Positions 41,271 to 51,256 of a DNA stretch of 64,000 bases are shown here, piece after piece. The notes under the pieces are model-generated. The model ran no database searches, was not told the DNA's origin, and saw only the letters and a program-made list of their open reading frames with translations. Source of the DNA: Natranaeroarchaeum sp042663585. Lineage in GTDB: Archaea > Halobacteriota > Halobacteria > Halobacteriales > Natronoarchaeaceae. Position 1 is the stretch's first letter. Every line of letters begins with the position of its first letter. Where the stretch lies: assembly GCF_042663585.1 (NCBI RefSeq), contig NZ_JBHTAN010000002.1, positions 73,656 through 137,655 on the forward strand, read 5' to 3'. The position numbers were made by a program, and so were the translations under genes.

Positions 41271-42254
41271 TCACACCCACTCAAGCGCGGCGTTGTGTTG
41301 CGCAACATACTGCGTTTTCAAGCTATCATCGGGTATCGAGATCCGTTCTCCTGCATGGTCGATAATCGTCCTTTGGAGCACATCACTCTGGGTTTCGAAG
41401 CTCGGATTCACTCGAATCCGATACTCTTGATCGATCGTGAATAGCTCTCGGTCGAACGCCGCGTGATGCGTCTTACTCAACGGCAGTACGTTCGCTAGGT
41501 CCGCTCGATGCCCAGGGTACTCACTCCAGGAAAGCACGTGCGCCACGTCCAACAACCCCGGGTGATCCACTCCCGAGATTGGGCACGTTCGATCATGCCG
41601 CGAAATCACCGTTGCTCGGAACTCCGGATCAACCACCCGCGCATGCACCGTCGTCTCATACGTCCCAGTATTCACACCATCAGCCGAATCCGGCGTCCAC
41701 TCCGACCCAGCCCACTCCTCGACAGCCGCCTCAACGAACTCCCTACCCGCATCCGTCAACCCAAACTCCCCGTTCTGCTTCTCAACAACTCCCATACTCC
41801 GCAACCAATTCACTCGCTGCTTCGCCATATCCGTCTCCTCACGACTCCACCCCAACTCCGGATGCGTATCCAACTGCTGCTCACTCACCTCCGCGAGCGT
41901 CATCGACCCAGCAGCAAGCGCATACAACAAACTCCGAAGCCCAACGTTCCGACCACACATAATCCGAATCAACGTCCCCACATCACCTTCCTCAACGTAC
42001 TCCCGACCAACATCACCAAGCATCCAATGCTCGTTTGTCTGCCGGAGGAACCCGACGTGCTGCAGATACCTGACTCGACGCATAATCGAATCTCGACTCG
42101 ACACGGTTGCAAACGCCCCGCGGTGCCATCCGATCAAATCATCCGTCGACGGCCGGTGCGCATCAACGTACTCCAGTATGCGATCTAATGTATCGACGTA
42201 GCGTGCCCCACCACCGAACATCGGAACGATACTACGCAGGCGATCAGGAGACAT
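41271..42254 (-). CDS. HNH endonuclease with N-terminal winged-helix region
   Basis: The start is ATG 42254 (MSPDRLRSIVPMF); an upstream in-frame start adds 9 residues. The product has 327 residues. Residues 20-190 contain two helix-turn-helix-like regions (SRDSIMRRVRYLQHVGFLRQ and EETDMAKQRVNWLRSMGVVEK). The C-terminal HNH module is CPISGVDHPGLLDVAHVLSWSEY, then LANVLPLSKTHHAAFDRELF, the AHxxxW...N.lxL...HHxxFD pattern of HNH_2-type restriction nucleases. The layout, DNA-reading helices then HNH, resembles stand-alone restriction endonucleases without a methylase partner. It is a single gene, separated from both neighbours by more than 100 bases. Confidence 0.83.
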   Translation of the reverse strand: MSPDRLRSIVPMFGGGARYVDTLDRILEYVDAHRPSTDDLIGWHRGAFATVSSRDSIMRRVRYLQHVGFLRQTNEHWMLGDVGREYVEEGDVGTLIRIMCGRNVGLRSLLYALAAGSMTLAEVSEQQLDTHPELGWSREETDMAKQRVNWLRSMGVVEKQNGEFGLTDAGREFVEAAVEEWAGSEWTPDSADGVNTGTYETTVHARVVDPEFRATVISRHDRTCPISGVDHPGLLDVAHVLSWSEYPGHRADLANVLPLSKTHHAAFDRELFTIDQEYRIRVNPSFETQSDVLQRTIIDHAGERISIPDDSLKTQYVAQHNAALEWV

Positions 42255-42464
42255 ACGTCCACAGTAACAGAGTCCGATCATGATTCTTGCCCTGCACCGG
42301 AGGCCACAAACTCCTAACAGACCAGTCTAATCTGGAACTGTGTAAAGAGATTCTCGGTGGCGTTAACTCATCGACTGATAAACGAAAGAGAATTACGCGT
42401 CGGTTGACTGGTTTGGCATATCCTGTTAAGAGCAGGAATCGACGTAGTGCTGAGAAAACTCCCT

Positions 42465-42487
42465 GTATCAGCGTTCTTCGCTGATAC
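42465..42487. terminator. Perfect 9-bp hairpin upstream of the CoiA-like gene
   Basis: GTATCAGCG (42465-42473) and CGCTGATAC (42479-42487) pair exactly around a 5-base loop, 30 bases before the ATG at 42517. Between them is a ribosome-binding site, GGAGG at 42506-42510. It could be an operator, a terminator of an upstream transcript, or a leader stem. The rest of the 42255-42516 gap shows nothing else. Confidence 0.35.
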
Positions 42488-42516
42488 TCTCCCGGCTGTC
42501 GCCCCCGGAGGAAATT

Positions 42517-43653
42517 ATGCCATTCAAAGCTCTCCAAGACGGTGCCCCCGTTTACCCTGAACAAATTGAAACCGCCGATGCAGAACTGGACTGCTTCGAC
42601 TGTAATGAACCGGTGGCTATACGCGCCTCACACAAGCGCAACGGTTCATTCGTCGCGCGGCACTTCTGGCATCCCAGCGGAACCCCCGACGACTGTGAGG
42701 CAGTAGGCGGAGAGTCATGGAGACACCAGCGGATGAAATCGATTGCCGCCTCAAAAGCCAAAAAGAGATGGCCAGACGCCACTGTCCAACTCGAACAACG
42801 GGTAGCCGACCGTCGAGCAGACGTACTCGTCGTTTTTGCCAAATCCCATCACCGATACGGCAACGGGATTGCGATCGAAGCCCAGTACAAACACGAAGAC
42901 AAGGACTTCGAAGCCGTTGAGGCTGACTTCCAGTCAAACAGGTACTCGGTGCTTTGGCTACACGAGGAACAGTACCACGGCAAAGACGTCGATTTAGACG
43001 CCGGCGATTGGGCTATCTGGTGGGCGAATGCTGTTCCAGACAGAGCCCAATGGAACGGATACCACGGCATCATCCATTGGTTGTGGCAAGAGCAGCGACC
43101 CAGTGTTGAACTGGATATCCCGTTCCCCTCAGAGTGCTACGAGACGAAACTACGCCAGGCCTGGAAAAAAGGAAAGGATGTCAGAAATAGCTGGGAAGAG
43201 GTCTACGAAAAGAAGCTAGGCGGCGCATTCTCGACGGCGTTCTTGTCGCTAACCCGAGCCCCGAAAACTAATCATCCATTCGTGGTTCTATCAAAGGGCA
43301 GAGGTTCCGACAACGAGATTGTGCATGTCCCGGTGAAACTGAGCGACGAGAACGCTGCTAAATTCCGCACGTTCGCGGATTCAGTTGAGAAACTGGCAGA
43401 CGAACATGGTGACTTCGTTGACGAGGGCGCAGACGACTGGCAAACCGAGGTTGATGTTTGGTTAGACTCCTATGTCGAAGAGAAGAACGGGCTCCTCAAA
43501 ATCAAACGCCCACCAGACGGGACGATTGCCTTCGTGCTGAAAGATATCGAACCAGGAAATGCTAGTGGTGTCACCGTGGCCAGTACAAACCTGCAGCCAG
43601 AGAAGCTTATCAAAGCCGCACGGAAGACTGCGTCCGTGATTGAGGACTTATAG
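42517..43653 (+). CDS. CoiA-like nuclease
   Basis: A 378-residue protein with a clear ribosome-binding site (GGAGG, 7 bases before the ATG). The N-terminus has CFDCNEPV and HFWHPSGTPDDC, the zinc-binding segment of CoiA-like proteins, then SWRHQRMKSIAASKAKKRWP. The nuclease core is RRADVLVVF followed by GNGIAIEAQYKHEDKD: Asp, then Glu and Lys of the restriction fold (about residues 95-130). CoiA was named from competence, but most family members are found in mobile and defence regions. The C-terminal 200 residues are unassigned. A broken paralogue lies directly beyond it on the other strand. Confidence 0.8.
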   Translation: MPFKALQDGAPVYPEQIETADAELDCFDCNEPVAIRASHKRNGSFVARHFWHPSGTPDDCEAVGGESWRHQRMKSIAASKAKKRWPDATVQLEQRVADRRADVLVVFAKSHHRYGNGIAIEAQYKHEDKDFEAVEADFQSNRYSVLWLHEEQYHGKDVDLDAGDWAIWWANAVPDRAQWNGYHGIIHWLWQEQRPSVELDIPFPSECYETKLRQAWKKGKDVRNSWEEVYEKKLGGAFSTAFLSLTRAPKTNHPFVVLSKGRGSDNEIVHVPVKLSDENAAKFRTFADSVEKLADEHGDFVDEGADDWQTEVDVWLDSYVEEKNGLLKIKRPPDGTIAFVLKDIEPGNASGVTVASTNLQPEKLIKAARKTASVIEDL

Positions 43654-43685
43654 TTAGCTCGTAGCCGTCTCGTTATCTTGGGGTT

Positions 43686-44719
43686 CTAGAAGGGCATCGG
43701 GTCGACGAGACCGCAGTTCGAACATTGATAGTCGCTCCCTCGCTGTCGCCAATCATGATCGCAGGCACGAGGATCGCCACCTAGCTCCGAAAAGTCCGAT
43801 CGCATGTACTCCATTGGAAGTGTGAGTTCTTCACCAGAGAAACCAACATCCTCTACTTGCCTGGCACCACAGCGGGCGCACCGTGAAACCCCCTCGCCAT
43901 ACGGCTCCCAGATATGCTCCCCATCTGGACCACAACCCGAGCCAGACGACTGCGACTCAGTAACTGGGCCAAGTAACTCTCGCTCATCGTAGAGAAACCG
44001 AGTGTGTTTGGTGCTGTACATCCGGTTTAGCCCACAACTCGAACAGGACTCGTACGCCTGACCGTGCTCTGCCATATCCTCCCATGAGTGGGAACAATCA
44101 GGGTTCGGTTCTTCCCACTGGAGGCTCGCGCTAATCTCCGTCGAGAACTCTTCTGCGTCGTTGTTGTAGACTGCAATCCCTTTCTGATCGCTTTTATTAT
44201 CGAACGCCTGTCAACCACGCTGAATCGGAATCGATCCTCCTCGAAATCAGACGGGTCTGCCCAGATCACGCTGAACTCTGACGCGAGGTAGTCGTGAGTG
44301 GTGGCGAACTTGTCCTTGGCATGGTTCTTATACTGTACTTCGACGATGATACCCTTCCCGTAGTAGCGGTTCTCTGAATCAAATTCGACCAGGGCATCAG
44401 CGTAACGAGTATCTGGTCGCGTTGCGGTGTTCGGCACCTTCAAGACGGTTTCGGGGTCACACCGAGAATACTCACCCTCGAACCTCTGCCGCAAGGCCGA
44501 TACGGCGAGCGATTTCAACTTCTGATGCATCTCGGACTCGGACACCCGCCCTGAGCAGTCTACGTCTTGATTTTGATGCGCAAAGTGCCGAGCTCGCCCG
44601 TCAGAAAATGGCCCTCGTGGGAACAACTCACCGTCGCACTCCGGACACTCCACAGTCACCCCATTAGCTACTTCCTCTGGAATAACCAGGTCATCATCAA
44701 GACGCCCAACAAACGACAT
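43686..44719 (-). pseudogene. CoiA-like nuclease gene broken by one frameshift
   Basis: From ATG 44719 the protein (MSFVGRLDDDLVIPEEV) aligns with the neighbour at 42517: CPECDGELFPRG, ARHFAHQNQDVDC, then TRYADALVEF and GKGIIVEVQYKNHA (intact D...ExK). At 44178-44184 the frame is lost in an A/G homopolymer run: restoring one base turns KAIRKG into a smooth continuation, GIAVYNNDAEEFSTEIS, which runs on to the stop at 43686. That second part has four Cys-pair motifs (CSSC, CARC, CDHD, CSNC) resembling zinc ribbons. A single indel in a short run could be a real mutation or a base-calling error; otherwise the gene looks complete at about 345 residues. Confidence 0.75.
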
Positions 44720-44950
44720 TTCCTGATAGTTCCCCACCTACCCAATTAAGCATTATACACGAATTGGCTCTTCGCCCATCTCATACGAGGGCAGACACTT
44801 CGAGCATGGATAGCACCTACTCTAATCGTACCTCTCCGAACGTATCACACCAACTTTACAAGTCCTCGCTCTAATCCATTTCTTCGCAATCATTGACCGA
44901 ATCGGCTTCCATACACCGCACGTCGAATCACCCTACTTGGCTACCTATAA

Positions 44951-45103
44951 CTAAACGGTGAGTCGCTCGTCACGCTCGTCCATAGTCCCACCGCAACAAT
45001 ACCAAGCGCCCCACTTCGAGCGGCAGCTATCCTCGAAGGATTTCTCGGAGCCTTCGCAATCGCACTCTTCCTATTCACACTCACGCGAGTAGTCCACCGG
45101 TGA
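44951..45103 (+). pseudogene. C-terminal remnant of an ion-channel-like membrane protein
   Basis: A 50-residue open frame without a start, ending at the TGA at 45101. It reads HSPTATIPSAPLRAAAILEG, then FLGAFAIALFLFTLTRVVHR: the final pore/helix region of haloarchaeal potassium-channel-like proteins, where a leader PLRAxAxxEGxLG precedes the last hydrophobic helix. The upstream 200 bases (44738-44950) do not continue the frame and carry no other gene, so only the end survives. Confidence 0.5.
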
Positions 45104-45227
45104 AGCACCCCAAACAGAGGCACTACACAGCGAATTCAATACCGGGCCATACAGGTACTGTATCGGGGGAGATGATGGTCTCTTCTCTGGACGGCCAGCT
45201 CTGAAGAGTACGGAGAGTTGGAGGTGA

Positions 45228-45471
45228 CTATGTCTGTGTTGTGTCGTCGATTGGTGGCCGCGAGTCACGCCACCGGAAATCGGCCGTCCCACCCGAATCA
45301 AACGCAATCCGATCGATCTGAGAATCTCGCTCCTCAGCGGTAAGCGAATCTACATCATCACTCAGCACCGCAACGACACGCCCATGCTCACCGTGGTACT
45401 CCCGATGACCAGTCTGTCTCATCCTGAATATCGATCCGGACGCGGTCTCCCTCGGAGAAGCGCTACCTCAT
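45228..45471 (-). pseudogene. Decayed small haloarchaeal protein gene
   Basis: From ATG 45471 the third codon is TAG. After it the same frame reads FSEGDRVRIDIQDETDWSS (bases about 45462-45405). The continuation YHGEHGRVVAVLSDDVDSLT and RIAFDSGGTADFRWRDSRPP lies in another frame down to the stop at 45228. Joined, they match the plan of a small haloarchaeal family: GDRVRIDI, then YHGxHGxVV, then DFRWRDLRPP. One nonsense codon plus one frameshift mean the gene is dead. The remaining bases to 45576 hold nothing recognisable. Confidence 0.6.
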
Positions 45472-45576
45472 CAGATGGGATAGCAGGGATGGATATCAGC
45501 ACCTGAGGGATCAACGAACGCCCACAGTCATATCCGGTGTCGCATTGAGGGAACGCGACCGCTAAGTCTTAGATGA

Positions 45577-48500
45577 TTAAACTGTTCTCAGTACATTCGG
45601 CACTTGTTCTATATCAGTAATAGGAACTACTCGATACCCCAGCTGTTTGAGTCTGGTCCGCTTTTGCTCGTCGTCTTCTTTGACGTAATCCTTCTCGTGA
45701 GCAGGTCCATCCACAAATAATGCAATTGACCTGCCAGGCCGCTCATAGAAGAAATCCGGCTTTGCAACCGGTTCGTCTCCGTCATAAATCACTTTCTGGG
45801 CATCGTCGGGAAGCTCGAATCCTTGATCTCGGATGGTGTGAAGCACTTCACGCTCGAAACTGGATTCACAGGCCTCCAGTAGCTTATCGAAGTTCCCTTT
45901 GTCCTCATCATCACTTTCTCCAGCCTGTTCCGTTAGCGGCGCAGTCTCCATATTCCCTAGCCACGACTCCACGAGTGTTCTATCGAGGAACTCGTGTTCC
46001 GGCTGGTTGTAGAAGGACAAGAGACATTCATAACACGCTCGCTCACAACCGTCGTCATCGGGATCTCCGTGAAGAACGGTCTTTGCCTCTCGAACTGCCT
46101 TTCTGAAGCGTGCCTCGTCCATCAGCGAGTGGAGTACACCTGCGCCACCCTCACTAGTTTCGTAGATTACGATGGTAACCTGTCCGTGTTCCCCTGTCGC
46201 TGGTTTCACGAACGTGTCGATCTCTTCTTCGTCCAGATCGAACGCAACCAGAATGCCTTGGTAGACGGTTTCCTTGAGAGTCCGATAGAATTCCTCAGTT
46301 TGCTCCGGCTCAAGATCGCCGGGTAGCGGCGTAGTCAGCGTCACCGTATCGTGTTGCCCCTCAGAGAACAACTCGATCTCACGCTTGATCGCCTCCTCTG
46401 ACGCATTAGCGTAGCAGTCCGGATCCTCTTCGTCAACGTGGCTCTCGATTTGGTCCTCGCTGGTTAGCCAGCGGTTACACTCCATACAGAGTGCGAATCC
46501 GCTGAGATCGTCTTCGTCAGCATCTCGAAGTCCGCTATTGACTAATACAATATTCGCACTTCCTTCGTATGTCACTCGGGCCTCGATCTCGTCTCCTTCT
46601 AAATCGTATACTTGAGGATCGGATCGCTCGTAGTAGCTGTTGATGTCGTAGCCCTGTCGACGGCGTTCCTCCTCGTCGCTGGTGATGTTCTCTTCCGGTT
46701 GAGCGTGTTGGTTCGGGAGTTCCATCGCATTCGGATTCGGATGGGTTCCATCGAAGGGCGTCTCACAGGAGGGACACGCTGCAGCCTCCTGGGCATCCTC
46801 TCCCATCAGGATTGTCTCGCATTCTGGGCAGACACGAAGATGGCGGGTAACTGGCTCCGAATCCTTTGTCCGAGGCCGTGCATACCGAACAGCAAACCGC
46901 TCTCCCGCGTAGTAAACGTGGTTTCCGGGGGCAAATTCATTGATAGCCCGTGTCTGGTCCCGTTGAATGTCGTCCTCTCGGGAAGTGAACGTTAGTGTCG
47001 TACTCTGTCTGGGGAATCCGTAGTTTGGCAGGAATCCCTGTGAGCGGAGATACTGGTAGGTGTAGAAGCGTTTCTTCCCCGAACGCATGTCGTCAAGGCG
47101 GTCTTCGATGGCGTTGCGCTCGATCCGATCCTGATACGAACCGCCTTCCGTGGCGAGGAGACTATTCAACCGTCTCAGTTCACGGCTTAGACGAGTGTAC
47201 TCACGCCGCCACGGATCGAACGCCTCATCCAGATTCTTGACGAAGTTGTCCACTTGGCGTTCGATGAAGGCATCGGTGAACCACTCCCCGACAGTATCCT
47301 GTTCCCGCTCACGGGCAAACGCCTGCTTCACCGCCTGGATAATCTTCTGTCGGTTGTTCTTGACGGCATTCTCCAGATCTGCCCGGTAGTCGGGCATAAT
47401 CTCGTAATCGCTTCCCTCCTCGATGACTAGCATCTGGCGAGGTTTGCTCTGGAATTTCAGTTCGATCTGTTCGAGAACGAGGGCGTTGATGTGCGCCTCG
47501 ACCAGATCCTGATTGTTGAGCAGGAACGTTGGCGGGCTTATTTCTCCGGCGATGATTCGTTCCGGATGTCGGTAGAAGTACTGGTCGTGGGAGCCCCGTC
47601 CGAACCCACGCCCACAGAACGTCGTGACGAGTGACGGCTGGTTTTGTCGCCCGGCCCGCCCGGAACGCTGAGCGTAGTTACTTGGGTTTGGTGGGACGTT
47701 TCGCATATAGACGTTCGAGAGGTCGCCGATGTCGATCCCGAGTTCCATTGTCGGCGTCGATACGATTGTGTTCACTTTCTCGCCTTCTCGGAAATCTGCT
47801 TCCAGTTGCTTCCGCTTCTCGTTTTCAACCTGTCCGCTGTGTTCGCCGGCGATGATGTCAACGGCGTTGTCGAACGATTCGGTATAGAGGTCGTAGAAGT
47901 ACGACGATTCGAGATCCGTCTTCTCGGGCGTGATAGAGTCGCAGCTGTAGTTCAGACAGACGTCGAGTTCGTCCCGAGTTGTCGGTGTTCCACACTTCGG
48001 ACAGACTCGGACGTCCTCGGGATCGGCGTGCGTGACCCGAAGCGCACTGTGGTTCAGCATATACACCTTCCCGGTGTACTTCAACGACTCCTGTGTCAAC
48101 AACTTGAGTACCTCGTCGTCGCTGATGAGGTCAATGACGCTGTTGATGATCGCCTTCGCAGTGTCGGTGTCGACGTCTAACGCACGGGATGTCCAGCGGA
48201 CGTGTCGAGAGCGGGGATGTGTAAGCCGGCGGACACGGTGTCTCCCACTAGTACTTGCCGTATCGCTATATCCGACTGGGAAGTTGAAGAACTCCTGCCC
48301 GTGGAAATGGACCTCCTCATCGAGTTGGTTGATGACGTTGCGCTTGAAGTCGGCAAAGTTCGTGGTACTCTCGTGGTCTATCGCAACGCTTCGGCGGAAA
48401 ATATCCAAGAAACCGGCGACATACTCTTCTCGCACCTGTGGATCGGCGTTCGACAGTTCAGGAATCGACTCCCAGACCTCCTCGACATCCGCCAGCTTAT

Positions 48501-50880
48501 CGAGGTTCTCGTATTCGACGTCGATTAGCCCAACGTCTTCGAGGCTCTGCTGAGTGCGTTGCTGTTCACGACCGAGTTCGAGAATAGCGTTGAACAAGAG
48601 GTAATCGCTGTAATTCTGGCGATCCTCTGCCGACGGCCCGAACATCCCCGTGTCTATGGCTGGCGGAAGGGCTTCCTCGTCATCGACGAGGTCGAAGACG
48701 TCGTTCCCGAGCGTGGTGAGGCTAACGTCGTCGCCCTCTGCGAGGGTGTGGTACAGCGAGCGTCGGAATCGAACCCGCTGGTAGAGGTTATTGAGGTGAG
48801 CCGCCTGTAACGCAGTGTCCTGTCGATTGTCGGAGAAGGCGATAGTCTTCTGCTGATCGTCGGGGAGATTCCGCATCGTGTTCCCGATGAGAACGTCTGT
48901 CGCCGTTGAGCGACCGACGGTACCGAACGTGAACAGCTTGTTGAACTCGTTCTTGACCCGGCGAGTGTAGTGGACACCGCAGTTCGGACAGAACAAGAAC
49001 GGCTGGTTGACTCGCAGCACTTCGACGCCCTGCGCAGCGAAGCATCCACATTCGAGCTGCCCCTGTTCTACTCTCCCGGGGGTAAGCTGATTGCATTCCG
49101 GGCAGTAGGTAGCTGGTTGGGGTTCAGCCTCGACGTAGGTGTCTCGAAGCTGTCCGTTATCGTTCAGCCACTCATCTGGGAGTGGGGCGGTTTCTCGATC
49201 CCAATCGCCCCGCATCAGGTACGCCTCCTCTTCGTCCTCCTCGGTGTCTACGAAGGTACTCAGCGCACCCTGTGTGACGGTGTTCTCTTGATCGACGACC
49301 GTGGTGTAGTACTCCTGACCGCATCCCCGACAGAACGAGAGCGGGTAGGCAGTCCGGGTACGGTCGTGTTCTTGGGCGCACGTACGACACTCGATGTCGC
49401 CGGCGTCACTCAGATGAGGATCGTCGTCCTCGAAGGACTCCTCGGTGAGGCAGGAGACAAGACCACTCCCCTGACTGAAGAAGGTGTGGAGCTTTGGGAT
49501 GAATATCGGCTGTTCTTCGCCCTGTATCTCGGTCGTTCCAACCGTTCCGACGAGCAGAGCGGCTTGGAGTTCTTGCTCGATGTCGTACCGAGATGCATCG
49601 GGTCGGTACTGTTCCTGATAGCTACTGACGAGATCCTTTTCGTCTTCGCTTTCGTCGTCTTCACCGGCGAAGATCTGCTGGCTCTGGGAGCTAAGCTCTT
49701 CGTCGAGGAACTTGATCGTGGGGTGGTCCTCCAGCGCATTTCCGAGTGCCGACGCATCGGTCGTCTCGGCTGGCATCAGATCCCGGTCGAGGAGTTTCTC
49801 GGTGAGGTCCTGTGCGGCTTCGAGACTCCCATCGAAGGTTGCGATGTCACCCTCGGCGACTTCGATGTCGTCAGGGAGCGGTTCGTCGTCGGAGAGGGGT
49901 AGCGGATAGTGAGATTCTCGAACGACGTTGTCGGCGTCGACCTCCTCGCCGAAGATCTTCCCGGTGAACTCGGCAATCTCGTCGTTGGCGTTGATTCCTT
50001 CGTCGCTCTGGACCGTCGCAGAGGTGCCGACACAGACGAGTTCCTCTCCGGCGTCGGTATTCTGCTTCAGCCGGCGGACGAGTGCGGCGACGTCGGCCCC
50101 CTGATGGCCGGTGTAGGTATGAATCTCGTCAAGTACCAGATACTGCAAGGCTCCTTCGTGCATCTCTGGGAAGAGCTTCTTGTCGTCATGCCTGGTAAGG
50201 ATGAGGTCGAGCATGACGTAGTTCGTCATCAAGATGTCTGGCGGGTCGTTCTGCATCTCCTCCCGAGAGACGACTTCGGAGTCGAACGCTTCCTCACGAC
50301 CGAACTGCCGGAGGAACTCTGGTGCTTCGTCAGGGTTGTGTGGCGTGTCACCCGTGTAGAGGCCCAGCCGGAGACCCGTCCCGTCGAGTCGCTCTGCGAA
50401 GTCCTCGTACTGGGAGTTCGCCAGAGCGTTCATCGGATAGATAATGACCGCCTTGATCCCGTCCTCTCCCCGCTCTTTGGCTTCGAGACAATGGCTAACG
50501 ATGGGAATCCCGAAGGCGAAACTCTTCCCTGACCCCGTGCCCGTGGAGACAATGGTATTGTTCCCGGACTGGATAGACTGGATCGCCTCAGTCTGATGTT
50601 TGTACGGCTCAATAGGATCGCCGCCAGCGCCGGTAAAGACGTCCAGAATACCCTCGTGGAGCTTATCGTCCGCAACAAACTCTTCGAGGGTATCGCCGTA
50701 CTGGAAACGTTGGTTCAGTTGGACGAACGGCTCCTTCCACAGCACCTTCCCTGTCTCGATTCGGTTCTCGATCCAAGCGTTGATCGTCTCGTCGTCGACG
50801 TTTTGGAAAGTTTCGACGTAGGAACGGTAGGAGGATTGAACACTATCGAGGGCGTCGAAGGGATTTAGTCTAGTTGCCAT
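45577..50880 (-). CDS. Giant DUF1998 helicase with C-terminal Vsr-like nuclease (DISARM/Druantia type)
   Basis: A 1767-residue protein, last gene of a four-gene operon. The N-terminal SF2 motor has TGTGSGKS at 113-120, DILMTNYVMLDLIL, LVLDEIHTYTGHQGADV, and later STPTMELGIDIGDL and YAQRSGRAGRQ. Several Cys clusters (CRTC, CRGCG, CPEC, CPNCG) are scattered through the middle. Near residues 1550-1660 lies the DUF1998/MZB region, ETSEGGAGVLHSL with CERACYECLLSFYNQ. The last 100 residues form a Vsr/DUF559-like nuclease: FEREVLHTIRDQGFELP, PDFFYERPGRSIALFVDG, RLKQLGYRVVPI. It resembles DrmA and DrmB joined, or DruE; the nuclease tail is unusual. The start overlaps the 114-residue gene by 11 bases. 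Confidence 0.82.
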   Translation of the reverse strand: MATRLNPFDALDSVQSSYRSYVETFQNVDDETINAWIENRIETGKVLWKEPFVQLNQRFQYGDTLEEFVADDKLHEGILDVFTGAGGDPIEPYKHQTEAIQSIQSGNNTIVSTGTGSGKSFAFGIPIVSHCLEAKERGEDGIKAVIIYPMNALANSQYEDFAERLDGTGLRLGLYTGDTPHNPDEAPEFLRQFGREEAFDSEVVSREEMQNDPPDILMTNYVMLDLILTRHDDKKLFPEMHEGALQYLVLDEIHTYTGHQGADVAALVRRLKQNTDAGEELVCVGTSATVQSDEGINANDEIAEFTGKIFGEEVDADNVVRESHYPLPLSDDEPLPDDIEVAEGDIATFDGSLEAAQDLTEKLLDRDLMPAETTDASALGNALEDHPTIKFLDEELSSQSQQIFAGEDDESEDEKDLVSSYQEQYRPDASRYDIEQELQAALLVGTVGTTEIQGEEQPIFIPKLHTFFSQGSGLVSCLTEESFEDDDPHLSDAGDIECRTCAQEHDRTRTAYPLSFCRGCGQEYYTTVVDQENTVTQGALSTFVDTEEDEEEAYLMRGDWDRETAPLPDEWLNDNGQLRDTYVEAEPQPATYCPECNQLTPGRVEQGQLECGCFAAQGVEVLRVNQPFLFCPNCGVHYTRRVKNEFNKLFTFGTVGRSTATDVLIGNTMRNLPDDQQKTIAFSDNRQDTALQAAHLNNLYQRVRFRRSLYHTLAEGDDVSLTTLGNDVFDLVDDEEALPPAIDTGMFGPSAEDRQNYSDYLLFNAILELGREQQRTQQSLEDVGLIDVEYENLDKLADVEEVWESIPELSNADPQVREEYVAGFLDIFRRSVAIDHESTTNFADFKRNVINQLDEEVHFHGQEFFNFPVGYSDTASTSGRHRVRRLTHPRSRHVRWTSRALDVDTDTAKAIINSVIDLISDDEVLKLLTQESLKYTGKVYMLNHSALRVTHADPEDVRVCPKCGTPTTRDELDVCLNYSCDSITPEKTDLESSYFYDLYTESFDNAVDIIAGEHSGQVENEKRKQLEADFREGEKVNTIVSTPTMELGIDIGDLSNVYMRNVPPNPSNYAQRSGRAGRQNQPSLVTTFCGRGFGRGSHDQYFYRHPERIIAGEISPPTFLLNNQDLVEAHINALVLEQIELKFQSKPRQMLVIEEGSDYEIMPDYRADLENAVKNNRQKIIQAVKQAFAREREQDTVGEWFTDAFIERQVDNFVKNLDEAFDPWRREYTRLSRELRRLNSLLATEGGSYQDRIERNAIEDRLDDMRSGKKRFYTYQYLRSQGFLPNYGFPRQSTTLTFTSREDDIQRDQTRAINEFAPGNHVYYAGERFAVRYARPRTKDSEPVTRHLRVCPECETILMGEDAQEAAACPSCETPFDGTHPNPNAMELPNQHAQPEENITSDEEERRRQGYDINSYYERSDPQVYDLEGDEIEARVTYEGSANIVLVNSGLRDADEDDLSGFALCMECNRWLTSEDQIESHVDEEDPDCYANASEEAIKREIELFSEGQHDTVTLTTPLPGDLEPEQTEEFYRTLKETVYQGILVAFDLDEEEIDTFVKPATGEHGQVTIVIYETSEGGAGVLHSLMDEARFRKAVREAKTVLHGDPDDDGCERACYECLLSFYNQPEHEFLDRTLVESWLGNMETAPLTEQAGESDDEDKGNFDKLLEACESSFEREVLHTIRDQGFELPDDAQKVIYDGDEPVAKPDFFYERPGRSIALFVDGPAHEKDYVKEDDEQKRTRLKQLGYRVVPITDIEQVPNVLRTV

Positions 50881-51214
50881 TGTCAGTTGATGTCTGGAAA
50901 TTTGTCATCTGGAGAAGATCCATCATTTTATTTTTAATTGAGTGTATACTATAATTACATTCTAAGTGGTACCCTTCAATATTCTTTGGACGAACCATCT
51001 CCCTCCCATTCCGATGAACAGGTTCAGAATTTATGAGGTACCTTTCAGGTCCACTTTGAATTGGGAAATCAGATTCGCTGAGATACCCATTCTTAATTAA
51101 GAATTTTGTCAAACCAGCTAAACACTCCGTTGCGGCTTTGTCTTCAGGTAGTATCACTTCATTTCCTTCAATGACAATTCCTGTTTCCTCAGTCAATTGT
51201 GCTCTTACACTCAT
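50870..51214 (-). CDS. Small unidentified protein inside the DISARM-like operon
   Basis: A 114-residue protein (MSVRAQLTEETGIVIEGNEV) between the methylase and the giant helicase, overlapping the helicase start by 11 bases and 42 bases after the methylase stop. It is much more AT-rich than its neighbours and less acidic, matching the AT-rich half of the methylase gene. No motif recognised: a beta-rich first half (VIEGNEVILPEDKAATECLA) and a helical end (SIKNKMMDLLQM). Coupling to the operon suggests a small accessory subunit or an anti-restriction-style regulator; it may have arrived with the methylase specificity region. Confidence 0.6.
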   Translation of the reverse strand: MSVRAQLTEETGIVIEGNEVILPEDKAATECLAGLTKFLIKNGYLSESDFPIQSGPERYLINSEPVHRNGREMVRPKNIEGYHLECNYSIHSIKNKMMDLLQMTNFQTSTDNGN

Positions 51215-51256
51215 ATCTTGCTGTCCTTTGCGCAGTGCCTTAATTTTGGTTCGTAA

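Noticed and set aside
44941..45123. 60-residue minus-strand frame
   Set aside because: It is Arg/Ser-rich with no motif; the plus-strand reading of the same bases gives a channel-like C-terminus.
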